Shown: one piece after another, positions 1 through 12,248 of the stretch | How the letters are laid out: the number at the start of each line of letters is the position of its first letter | Position numbering within the stretch: the first letter of the stretch is position 1 | Assembly (NCBI RefSeq): GCF_029227915.1 | Contig: NC_079877.1 | Location: 18,028,851 to 18,092,850 of the forward strand | Source: Hydractinia symbiolongicarpus | Lineage: Eukaryota; Cnidaria; Hydrozoa; Anthoathecata; Hydractiniidae | Length of the DNA: 64,000 nucleotides | Reading direction: 5' to 3' | The notes under the pieces: model-generated | Seen by the model: the letters and a program-made list of their open reading frames with translations, nothing else | Databases searched by the model: none | What the model was told of the DNA's origin: nothing | Made by a program: the position numbers and the translations under genes

Positions 1-142
1 GAAAATAAAATATAGACTATTATAAAAAACGATGATAGAGTATACCATTTTAATATCTTCTCTTTTCTTAAAAGTGCGCACTTTTAAGAAAAGAAAATAT
101 TCATAAAAATACAAATACAAAGGACTGACGTCATTGCATTGA

Positions 143-1424
143 TTCTACGTGGTTAAATTCGCTTCCCCCATCAGCGCGCATTCTCCCAGGAATTCCACAA
201 GATCTTATACTTTCCAGGAAAAAATCAAAAGCCGTTTTCGCCAAGTTATCTGTTGATATTCTAAGCATTGGTACAAATCTTGAGTAGCCATCGATAATTC
301 CATGGATAACAAAATTCCATCTACAAAGAAATTTTGCATTACTTCATTTTTACAAGAAAAGTTATTTTCTGTATTTTAGCTTGAAATTCTTATTTATTCT
401 TGAGTTTGAAGTTATCTTTAAATACATATAATAAAATGTCAGTACCTCAGATTCACTTTTGTATTGAGTTGAGTTTCTGAGAATGAGTTTCTTATTTTTA
501 TTTTCCAATGCTTTTTTCAAGTTATAAAAACATATTTTAAAACAATAACGTGTACTCAAAAACATACCGTATCAATTTATGATGACTGTCGGTATGCCAC
601 AGAAAGTTTGGAGTAGGAACGTAGTAGCTTCTCCGTTCAATTGTCTGACTCCACCTTGTCGCTGTTCCAATAGGATCAACTGCAGATAGTGTGGTTCTAA
701 CTCTGTCTCTCTGTACAATTATGTTTTGATTTCGAAGATGAGCTTGAATTTCTAAAGCGCCAGAGTTTGGGAAATCCTTATGTATGGATTGTATCTTTTC
801 AGTTAATTCCCTATCGTTAAGGTTGGCGAACCTCTGTCTTGGTGACTGGATTTGAGATTTTTTGATGAAATTGTGGATAGTATTTGGATGCATAGTACCA
901 CCAAGTAAACCTTCTCTAGCGATTTTTTCAACAGTGAACCCCATAGACAAAAGATTTTCTAACTTGCTGCTATGAATAGCATATCTCGGCCGTCCACGCT
1001 GTCCACTAGTCCTTCCCTGCATTCTGACAGGTGCAGTCGTAACTAAATAAAATATCTTGTGAAACTAAACACAATTCGATTTTACGAACCACACTGTTTG
1101 ATTTTTTTACATACTTCATTACTCTTACGTATTAACATTTGTATATTTTAACATTATGCTTTCAACATTTAAATTTTTCACTTTTTTATGTAAATATACA
1201 CTGGACACACATTGATAACAGTATTTTTATTTATTGAAGTGTTACAATCCTGTATAAATGTTCACGAAAACGAAATAAATAAATCAATAAATGTAAAGAA
1301 GCTAAAAATGTATATTACCGCTTGATTGGAGCAGATTTGTACGCCTATCCAGAGCGCCCATTAATTCTGAAATCTTCGCGCGAAGGTCGTCATATTCTGT
1401 TTGACTCAGGGCACTAGTTAATCT
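143..1424 (-). pseudogene. Integrase-core gene fragment, copy 1 (truncated by array junction)
   Basis: Three coding exons are visible: 1319-1424, 568-1042 and 143-320, with good splice sites and matching phase. The middle exon has a basic GRPRY-type start, a helix-turn-helix-like stretch and the first catalytic aspartate in WHTDSHHKLIR. The last exon begins with RWNFVIHGIIDGYS and carries the second aspartate in RADGGSE. This is the rve-type DDE fold of a family found in many copies in cnidarians and fish. The array junction cuts the last exon after the second Asp, so the catalytic Glu and C-terminus are missing. Upstream exon 1585-1730 is possible, but its simplest donor does not join exon 1319-1424 in frame. 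Only the off-window leftmost copy could be complete. Confidence 0.75.
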
Positions 1425-2168
1425 CTAAACGAATGAGTTGATTATATATCATTATATATATGGAATTATCTCGAATTATCTGTTATTATTGAGAGAATTT
1501 GAAGGAAATAGATAAGAAAAAGGAAACAAACTGTGAGAACAAAGAGCACTTTTGTTCGAAACGAGAGAAATAAATGGTAAATACTCATAACTTCAAGATT
1601 TCTTTTTCCATTCACTAATGTGGAGCGCAGTAGGTGTACTTGATGAATGTCTGGATTATTCGATATGTTTCGTCTAATATAATTGATGATATTGTTTATT
1701 CTTGATACAGGTGTCGCTGAAGACATACCTTTAATGAAATAAAATGTTGTATGAATCAAAACTATTTCTCGTAGATTTTAATAAGAAATCAAATTCTTTC
1801 CATACCCTTTTAAGGCGAAACTGCTAACAAAATGAAAATGAAGAGCAATGATAGACCTTTTTGGAAGTTGGAAATACTTTTCAGGAAAGCCGTAGGAGAA
1901 CGTTGGAGCATTGTATATACAAGAAGGCTGTCAGGAAACTCGTCACTTTTCTTTCTCACACACCGGGGTTTTTTAAGAAATACTTTTGGACGAAAGTCGA
2001 AATAAAGGGGAAAATGTTTTTTGACATGAGAAGGTGGGAAAATTAAATGAAACAGTCAGTTCAGAACTATTGAAGCAAAGTTATCATATAAATGTTTCGA
2101 AAGGTAAAGAAAAAAATCAACAAAAATAACAAAAACACGATCTCGTATATACGAAGATACCGTATAAG

Positions 2169-2491
2169 TTAAGTGGGACCCTGGATAAGTAGGAATTTTG
2201 CTAAGTGGAAAAAATCCGGTTTCCCTTGAACTTCCTCATCAAATTCCACCAAAAAACTTCACTTTAGTGGGATATCTTGGGTAAGTGTGTCAAAGTGGGA
2301 CATAATTTTCTGGTCCCTTGAACCAAAATCTTTGCTTAAAAGTGTGACTTTAAAGAAAATATTTTCTATATTTTGAGAAACCACTGCATTGTAGCGTCAA
2401 AAATCGTATCGCTTTTCGAACCTCAAAATCCAACACTCAATTTCATATATTTACAAACAAATTTAATCGGTCCCATGAGTGTCCCACTTAA
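2169..2491. repeat. Small inverted-repeat element in array unit 1
   Basis: The ends carry TTAAGTGGGAC on the left and its reverse complement GTCCCACTTAA on the right. AAGTGGGAC-like words recur inside (around 2215, 2268 and 2300). This looks like a MITE that was present before the unit was duplicated; the same element sits at 4704-5026 in copy 2. No coding sequence is present. Confidence 0.55.
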
Positions 2492-2677
2492 CGGGTCATA
2501 TTGTTATACTGTACAATGTTTAACAAACAAAAAATGAAAATAAAATATAGACTATTATAAAAAACGATGATAGAGTATACCATTTTAATATCTTCTCTTT
2601 TCTTAAAAGTGCGCACTTTTAAGAAAAGAAAATATTCATAAAAATACAAATACAAAGGACTGACGTCATTGCATTGA

Positions 2678-3959
2678 TTCTACGTGGTTAAATTCGCTTC
2701 CCCCATCAGCGCGCATTCTCCCAGGAATTCCACAAGATCTTATACTTTCCAGGAAAAAATCAAAAGCCGTTTTCGCCAAGTTATCTGTTGATATTCTAAG
2801 CATTGGTACAAATCTTGAGTAGCCATCGATAATTCCATGGATAACAAAATTCCATCTACAAAGAAATTTTGCATTACTTCATTTTTACAAGAAAAGTTAT
2901 TTTCTGTATTTTAGCTTGAAATTCTTATTTATTCTTGAGTTTGAAGTTATCTTTAAATACATATAATAAAATGTCAGTACCTCAGATTCACTTTTGTATT
3001 GAGTTGAGTTTCTGAGAATGAGTTTCTTATTTTTATTTTCCAATGCTTTTTTCAAGTTATAAAAACATATTTTAAAACAATAACGTGTACTCAAAAACAT
3101 ACCGTATCAATTTATGATGACTGTCGGTATGCCACAGAAAGTTTGGAGTAGGAACGTAGTAGCTTCTCCGTTCAATTGTCTGACTCCACCTTGTCGCTGT
3201 TCCAATAGGATCAACTGCAGATAGTGTGGTTCTAACTCTGTCTCTCTGTACAATTATGTTTTGATTTCGAAGATGAGCTTGAATTTCTAAAGCGCCAGAG
3301 TTTGGGAAATCCTTATGTATGGATTGTATCTTTTCAGTTAATTCCCTATCGTTAAGGTTGGCGAACCTCTGTCTTGGTGACTGGATTTGAGATTTTTTGA
3401 TGAAATTGTGGATAGTATTTGGATGCATAGTACCACCAAGTAAACCTTCTCTAGCGATTTTTTCAACAGTGAACCCCATAGACAAAAGATTTTCTAACTT
3501 GCTGCTATGAATAGCATATCTCGGCCGTCCACGCTGTCCACTAGTCCTTCCCTGCATTCTGACAGGTGCAGTCGTAACTAAATAAAATATCTTGTGAAAC
3601 TAAACACAATTCGATTTTACGAACCACACTGTTTGATTTTTTTACATACTTCATTACTCTTACGTATTAACATTTGTATATTTTAACATTATGCTTTCAA
3701 CATTTAAATTTTTCACTTTTTTATGTAAATATACACTGGACACACATTGATAACAGTATTTTTATTTATTGAAGTGTTACAATCCTGTATAAATGTTCAC
3801 GAAAACGAAATAAATAAATCAATAAATGTAAAGAAGCTAAAAATGTATATTACCGCTTGATTGGAGCAGATTTGTACGCCTATCCAGAGCGCCCATTAAT
3901 TCTGAAATCTTCGCGCGAAGGTCGTCATATTCTGTTTGACTCAGGGCACTAGTTAATCT
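2678..3959 (-). pseudogene. Integrase-core gene fragment, copy 2 (truncated by array junction)
   Basis: Second copy of the same gene piece, with exons 3854-3959, 3103-3577 and 2678-2855. The exons show no difference from copy 1 that I could see. It carries the same two catalytic aspartates and is cut at the same point before the expected Glu. Transcribed as it stands, the last exon would end in a stop a few codons after the junction. Because this copy keeps the whole upstream region, it may still be transcribed even though it cannot encode an active recombinase. Confidence 0.75.
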
Positions 3960-4703
3960 CTAAACGAATGAGTTGATTATATATCATTATATATATGGAA
4001 TTATCTCGAATTATCTGTTATTATTGAGAGAATTTGAAGGAAATAGATAAGAAAAAGGAAACAAACTGTGAGAACAAAGAGCACTTTTGTTCGAAACGAG
4101 AGAAATAAATGGTAAATACTCATAACTTCAAGATTTCTTTTTCCATTCACTAATGTGGAGCGCAGTAGGTGTACTTGATGAATGTCTGGATTATTCGATA
4201 TGTTTCGTCTAATATAATTGATGATATTGTTTATTCTTGATACAGGTGTCGCTGAAGACATACCTTTAATGAAATAAAATGTTGTATGAATCAAAACTAT
4301 TTCTCGTAGATTTTAATAAGAAATCAAATTCTTTCCATACCCTTTTAAGGCGAAACTGCTAACAAAATGAAAATGAAGAGCAATGATAGACCTTTTTGGA
4401 AGTTGGAAATACTTTTCAGGAAAGCCGTAGGAGAACGTTGGAGCATTGTATATACAAGAAGGCTGTCAGGAAACTCGTCACTTTTCTTTCTCACACACCG
4501 GGGTTTTTTAAGAAATACTTTTGGACGAAAGTCGAAATAAAGGGGAAAATGTTTTTTGACATGAGAAGGTGGGAAAATTAAATGAAACAGTCAGTTCAGA
4601 ACTATTGAAGCAAAGTTATCATATAAATGTTTCGAAAGGTAAAGAAAAAAATCAACAAAAATAACAAAAACACGATCTCGTATATACGAAGATACCGTAT
4701 AAG

Positions 4704-5026
4704 TTAAGTGGGACCCTGGATAAGTAGAAATTTTGCTAAGTGGGAAAAATCCGGTTTCCCTTGAACTTCCTCATCAAATTCCACCAAAAAACTTCACTTT
4801 AGTGGGATATCTTGGGTAAGTGTGTCAAAGTGGGACATAATTTTCTGGTCCCTTGAACCAAAATCTTTGCTTAAAAGTGTGACTTTAAAGAAAATATTTT
4901 CTATATTTTGAGAAACCACTGCATTGTAGCGTCAAAAATCGTATCGCTTTTCGAACCTCAAAATCCAACACTCAATTTCATATATTTACAAACAAATTTA
5001 ATCGGTCCCATGAGTGTCCCACTTAA
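4704..5026. repeat. Small inverted-repeat element in array unit 2
   Basis: Copy of the element at 2169-2491, carried along by the tandem duplication. The two base differences I noticed between the array units both fall in this element. Confidence 0.55.
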
Positions 5027-5798
5027 CGGGTCATATTGTTATACTGTACAATGTTTAACAAACAAAAAATGAAAATAAAATATAGACTATTATAAAAAAC
5101 GATGATAGAGTATACCATTTTAATATCTTCTCTTTTCTTAAAAGTGCGCACTTTTAAGAAAAGAAAATATTCATAAAAATACAAATACAAAGGACTGACG
5201 TCATTGCATTGAGAACACATTGTAATTTGTTGAACGTTATTTATTTAGCTGAAGATTGTTGTCCATGCGCAGCATGAAACTATTAGTTCTGAACGCAACA
5301 ACTATGTAGTGTACTGACGTGGGTAAAAACTGCTATAAAATCTTTATAAAAAGTAGTATTAAGCTGAAATTTGCAGGAATATGGTTACTATCAGCAATAA
5401 TATAATCAAAGTTTGAAAAAAATCGAAAGACTTTAATCTCGGGATTCCCGTATATATGTGTTCAATATTGTAGTGTTCAATATTGTAAAGATACACACAA
5501 ATAAATCTTTTCATCAAAATTCTAGTTTCTGCTGGTCAGGTTGAGATTCAACAAATATGCGGGTATACCATTAGGAATAAAACGCAAAATTTTCACTCAT
5601 TTCTGGACCTTCATAGTATACCGTAAATCTCGGTAAAGGCGCGTGGCTTATTAGCTGAGTTTCGATATTATACTTCCAACATGTGACCAGAGAATCACAT
5701 AAAATGTGAACTTTCTATAAGAGAGGTGCAATATTCAAATGTTATAATAATGAGGAACAAATACAAAAAAAACGTGTGACCAATAAAAAATTATCTTA

Positions 5799-8700
5799 TC
5801 AAACAACACCAAAACCTTCACCAAAGTGGATACCTGTCGCCATTCTCTTACTCAATTCCTTTGTAGGAATAGTCAGTGTTAAACTGCATGTTGACGCATT
5901 TGGAAGAGAAACATCTTTGAACTTCACATCGATTTTTTTTTCAAAACCATATGGTGGTATCCTGTCAACACCAGTGCAAAATTCTACGAGTTGATCAAAA
6001 CGTAGAGGTAAATTATTGCGTGTCACTTCCCCGGAATCAACTTGTGAAAGAAATAGCTCGAACTCTACAATACAGTCTTGTATTTCTAAGAAGCGATTCG
6101 AGCCAACTTCGCATTCATCAAGGTCCTCGTAATTAAAAAGAGCCACCATATCATCATATGAGATCTCTTTGTCGGAAAACAAAAAATACTTCTCCATAAT
6201 TTGATAGGCTCGTTGTTCCGTAAAAGCTGGGCATATAGATTTTATGCCTGAGATGTATTGATGTATACTAGAATAGTTCTGGTGAACTATCCTATTTATC
6301 AAGAACAAGCGTCTAAGTTCAGTTTCTGAGCGATTAATTACACTTATCCCTTTCTCTAGAAGTGAGTCGTAATCTCCGTTTTGAATGTTTTCAAGTGTTT
6401 TTTTTATTTCATAGTCTCCTACATTCTCGATGGTTGCAGGTTGATTTAGGCCATAAATTGATCGCACCACTGCAGGGTGAAAGCATTCAGGACCACGACC
6501 ATTCTGGAGTATTGACAACGCAGATAGCTGCCCTAAAAAAAAATACTTGTTATCGATCAGAGATTCTGTGTTAGCATCGAAACACAGACACTTTTCCTCT
6601 CCGAAAACCATGGTAGAGAGCAACGGTATATTTTTCATTGATAGTGTGAGAAACTCTCGCAATGGACCTCCAGCATCTGCTCCTGCTTCTCCTGCGAATC
6701 GAACACATGGCGCATGTGTAGTTAGGTTGAGTTTTTGGCGAAACAATACAGACCAAAATTTCGATTTGTCTCTTTGTATAATTATAATTTTCTTTTTTTT
6801 ATCAATCGCTGTGAATTTAGAAAGGGCATTTTCCATAAACTCGCTGTGACTTGTAGCTGGAATATAGTTTATATCGACTTCAGGTTCGTCAATGTCACCG
6901 CCGCTGCGTTCGAAGAAACGTTCGACTTCATCATTGCCAAATGTGTTGTTAGAAGCAGTTGAATTTTTAGTCAAAAAAGCAACTCTGGCTGCACGTAGGT
7001 CTTCTGAGCATAACGGCGTATTTTCATTGTCGGATTCGACGTCGTAGTTGCTATTATGGATATCAGCAGCCCTATCAGCACGGATGCTTTCCTCGTATTC
7101 CAAATCCTGCTCACATCGGATGCAGTTTTCTATATATGTGCAGCCACAAACACCACATATCCTGGGTCGTGATTCTGAAGCGATTTGTAGAAAAAAAAAT
7201 ATAAGTTGACGTACACAATATTCATTCAGTATTACATATGTATATACACGTCTGATTTTTCAACATTGCAAGAATGTTTTGTCGATAAAGCCATTTAAAT
7301 GAAAGAAGTCTCACCTGGTGAAACGTTTATACGACTTGCCTGAGATGGCGTGCTTGTACTTTGAGGTAGAGCTGAACGAATAAGTAACACATATATACAC
7401 GTCTGATCTTTCAACATTGCAACAATGGTTTGTGTCGATAAAGCCATATAAAAGAAAGAATTCTCACCTGGTGAAACGTTTAAGCGACTTGCCTGAGATG
7501 GCGTGCTTGTACTTTGAGGTAGAGCTGAACGAATAAGTAACACATATATACACGTCTGATCTTTCAACATTGCAACAATGGTTTGTGTCGATAAAGCCAT
7601 ATAAAAGAAAGAAGTCTCACCTGGTGAAACGTTTGAAAGACTTGCCTCAGGTAGACTGCTTGTACTTTGAGGTAGAGCTGAACAAACAAATAACACATGT
7701 ATATACACGTCTGATCTTTCAATATTGCAACAATGGTTTATATATACGTAAATAAGTAATATATAGGTGTCTCATTATGAAATGTTTGATGGAATGAAAC
7801 GTAATTTTAATACCACGTAGATGTCAGAAATCCTAAAAATTAAATCTAATTTATTTGCCGAATGAAACCTGCGCAGAAAAAAAACATTCTAAAGGTTAGT
7901 TCTAAAAGTTACTATAACGTATTTTCAAATCCTATAGTTTGGTTTCAACATACCTTCGAGAGATTGTGATGCAATCACTATTACTCCGTTATACTTGAGG
8001 CTTTTTATATTTATAGGACATTTTATATTCACACGTTTCGGTCGTTTATTTCTATCCAACGTGTGGAAAAAATAAATATTTGGTAGTAAAGGGAAGTATT
8101 GTCTTATCCTATCATCAAATCGTTGTTCTGTGAGGCCAAGTGACAATGAAATTGAGCATGGCTCTTTTTTTTCGAAATTATAACAGTCACGTGGAAAACC
8201 TAAAAATAAAATGCACATAATTATTAGTCATTTTTCCTTTGTTAGGTAGGGCAATAGTGCTACCTTGTTACCCTGCTGGATGTTTTACTTAAACCTACCG
8301 TAGCCACTATTAATATGTTCTAATAAAAGAGGATCAGCAGAGCCATTTGTCAGTTTTCGGAATTTTGGAATTCTTGATGCGTCTGGGAGATGATAAAACT
8401 TTGCCTTTGTCGTAGATGGTAAAGGACCCCTTTTTTTTCTGCGTTTTTTTGTTTTCTCTGGAATTTTAAAACTATGAAGTCTTAAGGTTTCGATGTTGCT
8501 TAAGCAGGCAGCTGCGTTTGTAGAGAACAAGTGATCATCATCATCATCATCATCATCAGAGAATGTGATATTTTCTGGAAAGGTAATATTATTTTTTGGC
8601 AACGTTGTCAAAACACTTTGCATCGCATTTGAAACACCTTCATCATTTCCAGAACTTGGAACACTGGACATAATGGTAACTGAAACGAGATGGTGTAATT

Positions 8701-10612
8701 TTACAAGGAGAATTGTGGAAGTAACGGCTTCCTAGTGATGATAGCAAAGTCAAACTATTTACCAAAAGAAGCAACATCTTGTGTAACTGGTGCATGTGAG
8801 AGTGTAGACAACATGTCAACTTGAGAACCTAATACAAAACAAATACCATCATGCTTGTATTTGAGATCCATTTACCGTCTGTATTTAAACTGATCTTGCA
8901 TTAATTTGAAGACGTAAAAATTATCATTTGACTTAACAGCACACAAAACTCAAGTTTTTTTTGTGTGTTGCAACGAAGAAAAAAAATTATTCCTCATAAG
9001 TGGTGGTGATGTGTATGTCATTACCTAATACAGATGAAAGTGAAGAGTTTGATATTGTTGTAGATTTCGAAGTAATGGTACTTGCAGAAGATGGTAAACT
9101 TTGTGAATTAGTATCTTGTTGAAAAGCTATAAAGTAAATATTATTACATCATGCTTTTAAAAACCTCTTTTTTATAAATTTATAAAAACTATCATTTTGC
9201 AATGAAGTAATTTCACAAACAGGATTTTTTATTATACAGTACAGGTCCTCAATCCCCTTCTGATAACCCACCTTCTTAAGGGAGAACCAACAAATGATGA
9301 CATGTTCTGCTTAAATTGTTTATTTCAAAGCCAATATGAAGTGTGAAATTTGTTACGCCTTTATTAGCTCTGGTCAAAAGGGGCTTATGGTCGCTACCAT
9401 GACAGTGGCTACACAGAAACGCTATTCGGTAAATTAATAAGATTTATGACGTAACAATGTGATAGTAATATCAGCTCAAGGTGAGGTGGACCAATATAAT
9501 GTGCTAAATTATTCAAATAATTCATAATGCACCCCAAAAAGCAAGCAACCCAAAAACCACACAGTTAGAAAATATTGAATTGAAAGAAAGGAACATCTCA
9601 AGATTGTTGAGCATTGGTTTGTTTTCAACCACAGGGGACTAGAAAATGCCCAATATTGAAACTTTGGACAATGTGAAAAAACACCATTGACCAAGTTTAG
9701 GGACAAAATTTGGACAAAAAAATAGAGTAAATAGAAAAAAATGGTATGCAATGTTGTTTTTGTGATATGAACAAACATATTTATTACAAAAAAACATGTG
9801 CGCAGATTTTGCCGTTAGTTCTCCTTTAAAAAAGCTCTATAATTTCTAGCTAAAAGAGGGATTCATACATTGCAATGAAAAGTTATAAAAAGATCTACAT
9901 AAATGTATCTATGCATACTTCTCTAAAACTTAAAAACAGAACTGATTTATATATGTACCTGATGAAGTGATGGAAGTGCTGTTTCTTCCATGTAACCCCC
10001 TCCTTTCCATTCTTGGAAAAATAAGACCTGAACATATTAAAAAGGAAATATCTTGCACTTAGATAAAAAATGGTTTCTGAAACATTTAAAACTTTGTATC
10101 AGTGCGGGACTGACAGTAAATGGATGCATCATGAATATCTTAACTAATCAAAACCATTCCACATTGCAGTGTCAGTATTGCGTGCTATTCTGTTCTGCAA
10201 ACAATGTGCTGTTTTGTATTGTTTTGTACAGGTAAACAAAGCGCAGCTTAGCAGACTGAGTAGGACCTAGGACAAACAACTTCTGGTAGGTAAAAGGAAC
10301 TGCACATGAGTACAACAACAATGTCAAGAGGTGTATTTCTAGTTTGAAAAAAGACACCCAGGACATGCAAAAAAATTAATATAACATTTCACAAACCTAG
10401 ACTGTTGCTATGAGGATTTTCTGGCAACGATGGCAAATTTCCAGTACTTCTAAAGTAAGGAGAATTCACCATTCTTCTGAAATCTCTCCCTGTACCGCGG
10501 TGTTGTGAGCCGTTAGTAGGCATCTTCTTCCTAACTCCTGCTCTCAGGTATACTTCTTGTGGTTTTGGTCTTTTGCTTTTGGATATGACGTTCTGTTCTT
10601 CTCTCAAGTTGC
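5799..10612 (-). CDS. HECT-domain E3 ubiquitin ligase (G2E3-like family), ten exons
   Basis: Exons in coding order: about 10612-10397, 10027-9959, 9126-9025, 8828-8763, 8679-8299, 8199-7954, 7677-7621, 7524-7468, 7371-7315, 7174-5799. All junctions are GT-AG and all are phase 1. The N-terminal half is Ser/Thr/Pro-rich and low in complexity, with an acidic run near 8540. The large last exon starts with a small Cys cluster (RICGVCG, then CIRCEQD) and continues into a HECT domain with the GPLREF-like N-lobe motif and the catalytic Cys in LPNASTCSLTL. The domain would take ubiquitin from an E2 and pass it to a substrate. Such genes are expanded in invertebrates and fish. The first exon is uncertain and more may lie upstream. 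Confidence 0.8.
7232..7740. repeat. Three 153-bp tandem repeats, each with a 57-bp exon
   Basis: Copies start near 7301, 7454 and 7607 with a constant 153-bp period. Each holds one exon of the HECT gene (7315-7371, 7468-7524, 7621-7677) plus flanking intron, including the same acceptor and donor. The exons are 57 bp, phase 1-1, and encode a 19-residue Ser/Pro-rich block. Copy 3 is the most diverged. Partial copies lie at both edges. Confidence 0.9.
9276..9829. mobile_element. MITE with TTAA target duplication in HECT intron
   Basis: TTAA lies at both ends (9276-9279 and 9826-9829), followed inward by GGGAGAACCAAC on the left and AGGAGAACTAAC (reverse complement) on the right. TTAA duplications are typical of the piggyBac and Kolobok groups. 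No transposase ORF is present. The element sits in the intron between exons 9025-9126 and 9959-10027. Confidence 0.6.
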
Positions 10613-10751
10613 AGAAAGAGCTTGTGAAGCAAACCATGTGGGATGAAGAAATAAATACCCCCCATAGTGAAATACGCGGGACAATTAATTTCATTCTTCT
10701 CATTGATTTTATTCTTCTTTTTTTGAATTTTGATAAACTAAGTTTCTTGAG

Positions 10752-10974
10752 CGAGAAACCTTGTTTCTCGTCATCGCGGAATGTTTTTATTTAAAATATA
10801 TCTATTAGCCATAAACTGAGTGCACATTTGCAGGGCAGCTTGATCGAAAAACCTGGTTTTTCGAGCGAGATACCAGGTTTCTCGCGAGAAACATGGAAAC
10901 TCGTCCGATAAACCAGGTTTTTCAATCGATAAACCGGGTTTCTCGAAGGTACCGTTGATATACAAGGTATATCG
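10752..10974. promoter_or_regulatory. Array of seven 19-bp dyad-symmetric units upstream of the HECT gene
   Basis: Units at 10752-10770, 10845-10863, 10866-10884, 10885-10903, 10906-10924, 10927-10945 and 10956-10974 are all 19 bp. The consensus is close to CGADAAACCNGGTTTYTCG. The last six are spaced 19-29 bp start to start. Some units differ in sequence yet keep their symmetry, for example CGAGAAAC with GTTTCTCG, and GATATAC with GTATATC. The array starts about 140 bp upstream of the first recognised HECT exon. It may be a protein-binding array, a set of transposon subterminal repeats, or hairpins in RNA. Confidence 0.6.
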
Positions 10975-12170
10975 AATAAATGTGAATAGGGCTTGCCATA
11001 CTCGAGGGCTAAAATATGCTGATATCAGCAGCAAAAATCTGAAAATCATAAGGCAGAACCACATTTTTTCAAAATTACCTGGGGTTCTTCGACGTTGCCC
11101 ATCATATTGGCTAGCACTGAAACTTGTGAACGAGACGCGGTTGGAGCTAAGGAATCGTGGCTTAGAACTGAAAACATGCAAAGAAATGCCTGAGTAGTGC
11201 AAGGGAAAGAAGATAAAGTCTTAATTTTTTTTCATTAGATTTACAAGGATTAGATTTTCAATAGATTTACAATGAAAAGTAAAGAACAAAAATGCCTTTC
11301 TGATGTCTGATGATGACGGATGGTCACATCTGGATAATATTTATTTTGTGATTTGAAGCTACCTAGCTAGTACCATGGGCACATTTGTTATTTAATAATT
11401 AAGTGATAAAGTATAAGAGCTAAATATATTATTTTTATATAGCTAGCTACACAAAAGATTTTTTAAGGCATTCTGTCAATTTAAATAAAGATAGCTAGCT
11501 AGCCTGGAGTATAGAGCTAGTTAAGTATGCAAGGTATTGCATGTTGGTTAAATATGTTGTCACGACAAACAGAAACGATATTTCATAAATAAATTTCTGT
11601 AAATGTTTAGGTTTCTTTTATCGTACCGGAACCTATTTTTCATAAATAAATTGTAGATTTTCAGGTTTCTTTTCTGAAATAACAAAATTTGGGAAAGTAT
11701 AGCCAGATAGCCAGAAGTAATATTCTCTTGGAGCTGGAAGACCTAAAGTCTCTGTTCAGGTTAAGACTTAGTAAAGGGTAAACTGTATCACACTGAGGAC
11801 ACTTAGTGTAATGTGTTACAAATCCAGTGGAGTGCTTATAGCATTAAAGGTATAATACATTTTTCATAAACCAACATTCACAGGAATTATGATGAAGCCT
11901 ATTGTTACTTCTGCAAAGCAAATACAGTTGTTTAGCATTTTTCATTTTGCATAATAAATTCCTGTGGATATTCAAAAAATAACTATGAGTGGCACCAGAG
12001 GCTGAGCGATTAGTGCAAGTAGTAGTATCAAGGAGGATATAAAACCGGTTTTTCGCTCCTTTCACACCTCTACCCCCAAAAACCCCGCTTCCACCCCTAC
12101 CTCCCGAAACCGGTAAACCCGACGTCATCCGAAAATAAAGCCGATAAATACCGAAACCCGATAATCCCAA
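10975..12170. other. Stretch with no gene recognised
   Basis: AT-rich sequence with repeated TAGCTAGC-like words around 11360-11520. The open frames here, including 10771-11202 and 11844-12215 on the minus strand, are low-complexity or repeat-derived and match no family I know. The C-rich part at 12055-12120 may be the left margin of the Polinton that follows. Confidence 0.5.
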
Positions 12171-12191
12171 TACGCATGCGCAATGAGTAGA

Positions 12192-12246
12192 GGGAAGTCC
12201 CATACTCAAGACCACGCTAATTGAAATCGAAATCTGTATATAATAA
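12192..12246 (+). promoter_or_regulatory. Kappa-B-like site and TATA box of Polinton 1
   Basis: GGGAAGTCCC at 12192-12201 fits the Rel/NF-kappaB consensus GGGRNNYYCC. A TATA-like TATATAATAA lies about 40 bp downstream, at 12237-12246, directly before the first ATG at 12249. The same arrangement is seen at the second Polinton (58895-59030). Confidence 0.45.
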
Positions 12247-12248
12247 AG

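Larger units (their letters stand above)
1..5212. repeat. Head-to-tail tandem array of a 2,535-bp unit
   Basis: Bases 143-2677 and 2678-5212 are two full copies of one unit. Bases 1-142 are the tail of a further copy that begins off the left edge, so there are at least three copies. I saw only two substitutions between the full copies, around 2203-2216 versus 4738-4751. The right end is sharp: after base 5212 the sequence becomes unique, while the inner junctions read on into an integrase exon. Each unit holds the promoter side and first exons of an integrase-like gene on the minus strand plus a small element near its right end. Near-identity means a very recent duplication, or possibly an assembly artefact. 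Confidence 0.95.

Noticed and set aside
1861-2046. 61-codon plus-strand frame repeated in both array units
   Set aside because: Lies upstream of and antisense to the integrase gene, with no domain or coding signature.
6547-6849. Frames opposite the HECT exon on the plus strand
   Set aside because: Shadows of the real minus-strand exon.
11844-12215. 123-codon minus-strand frame
   Set aside because: Composition follows a C-rich tract in the plus strand and no domain is visible; it is probably the Polinton margin.
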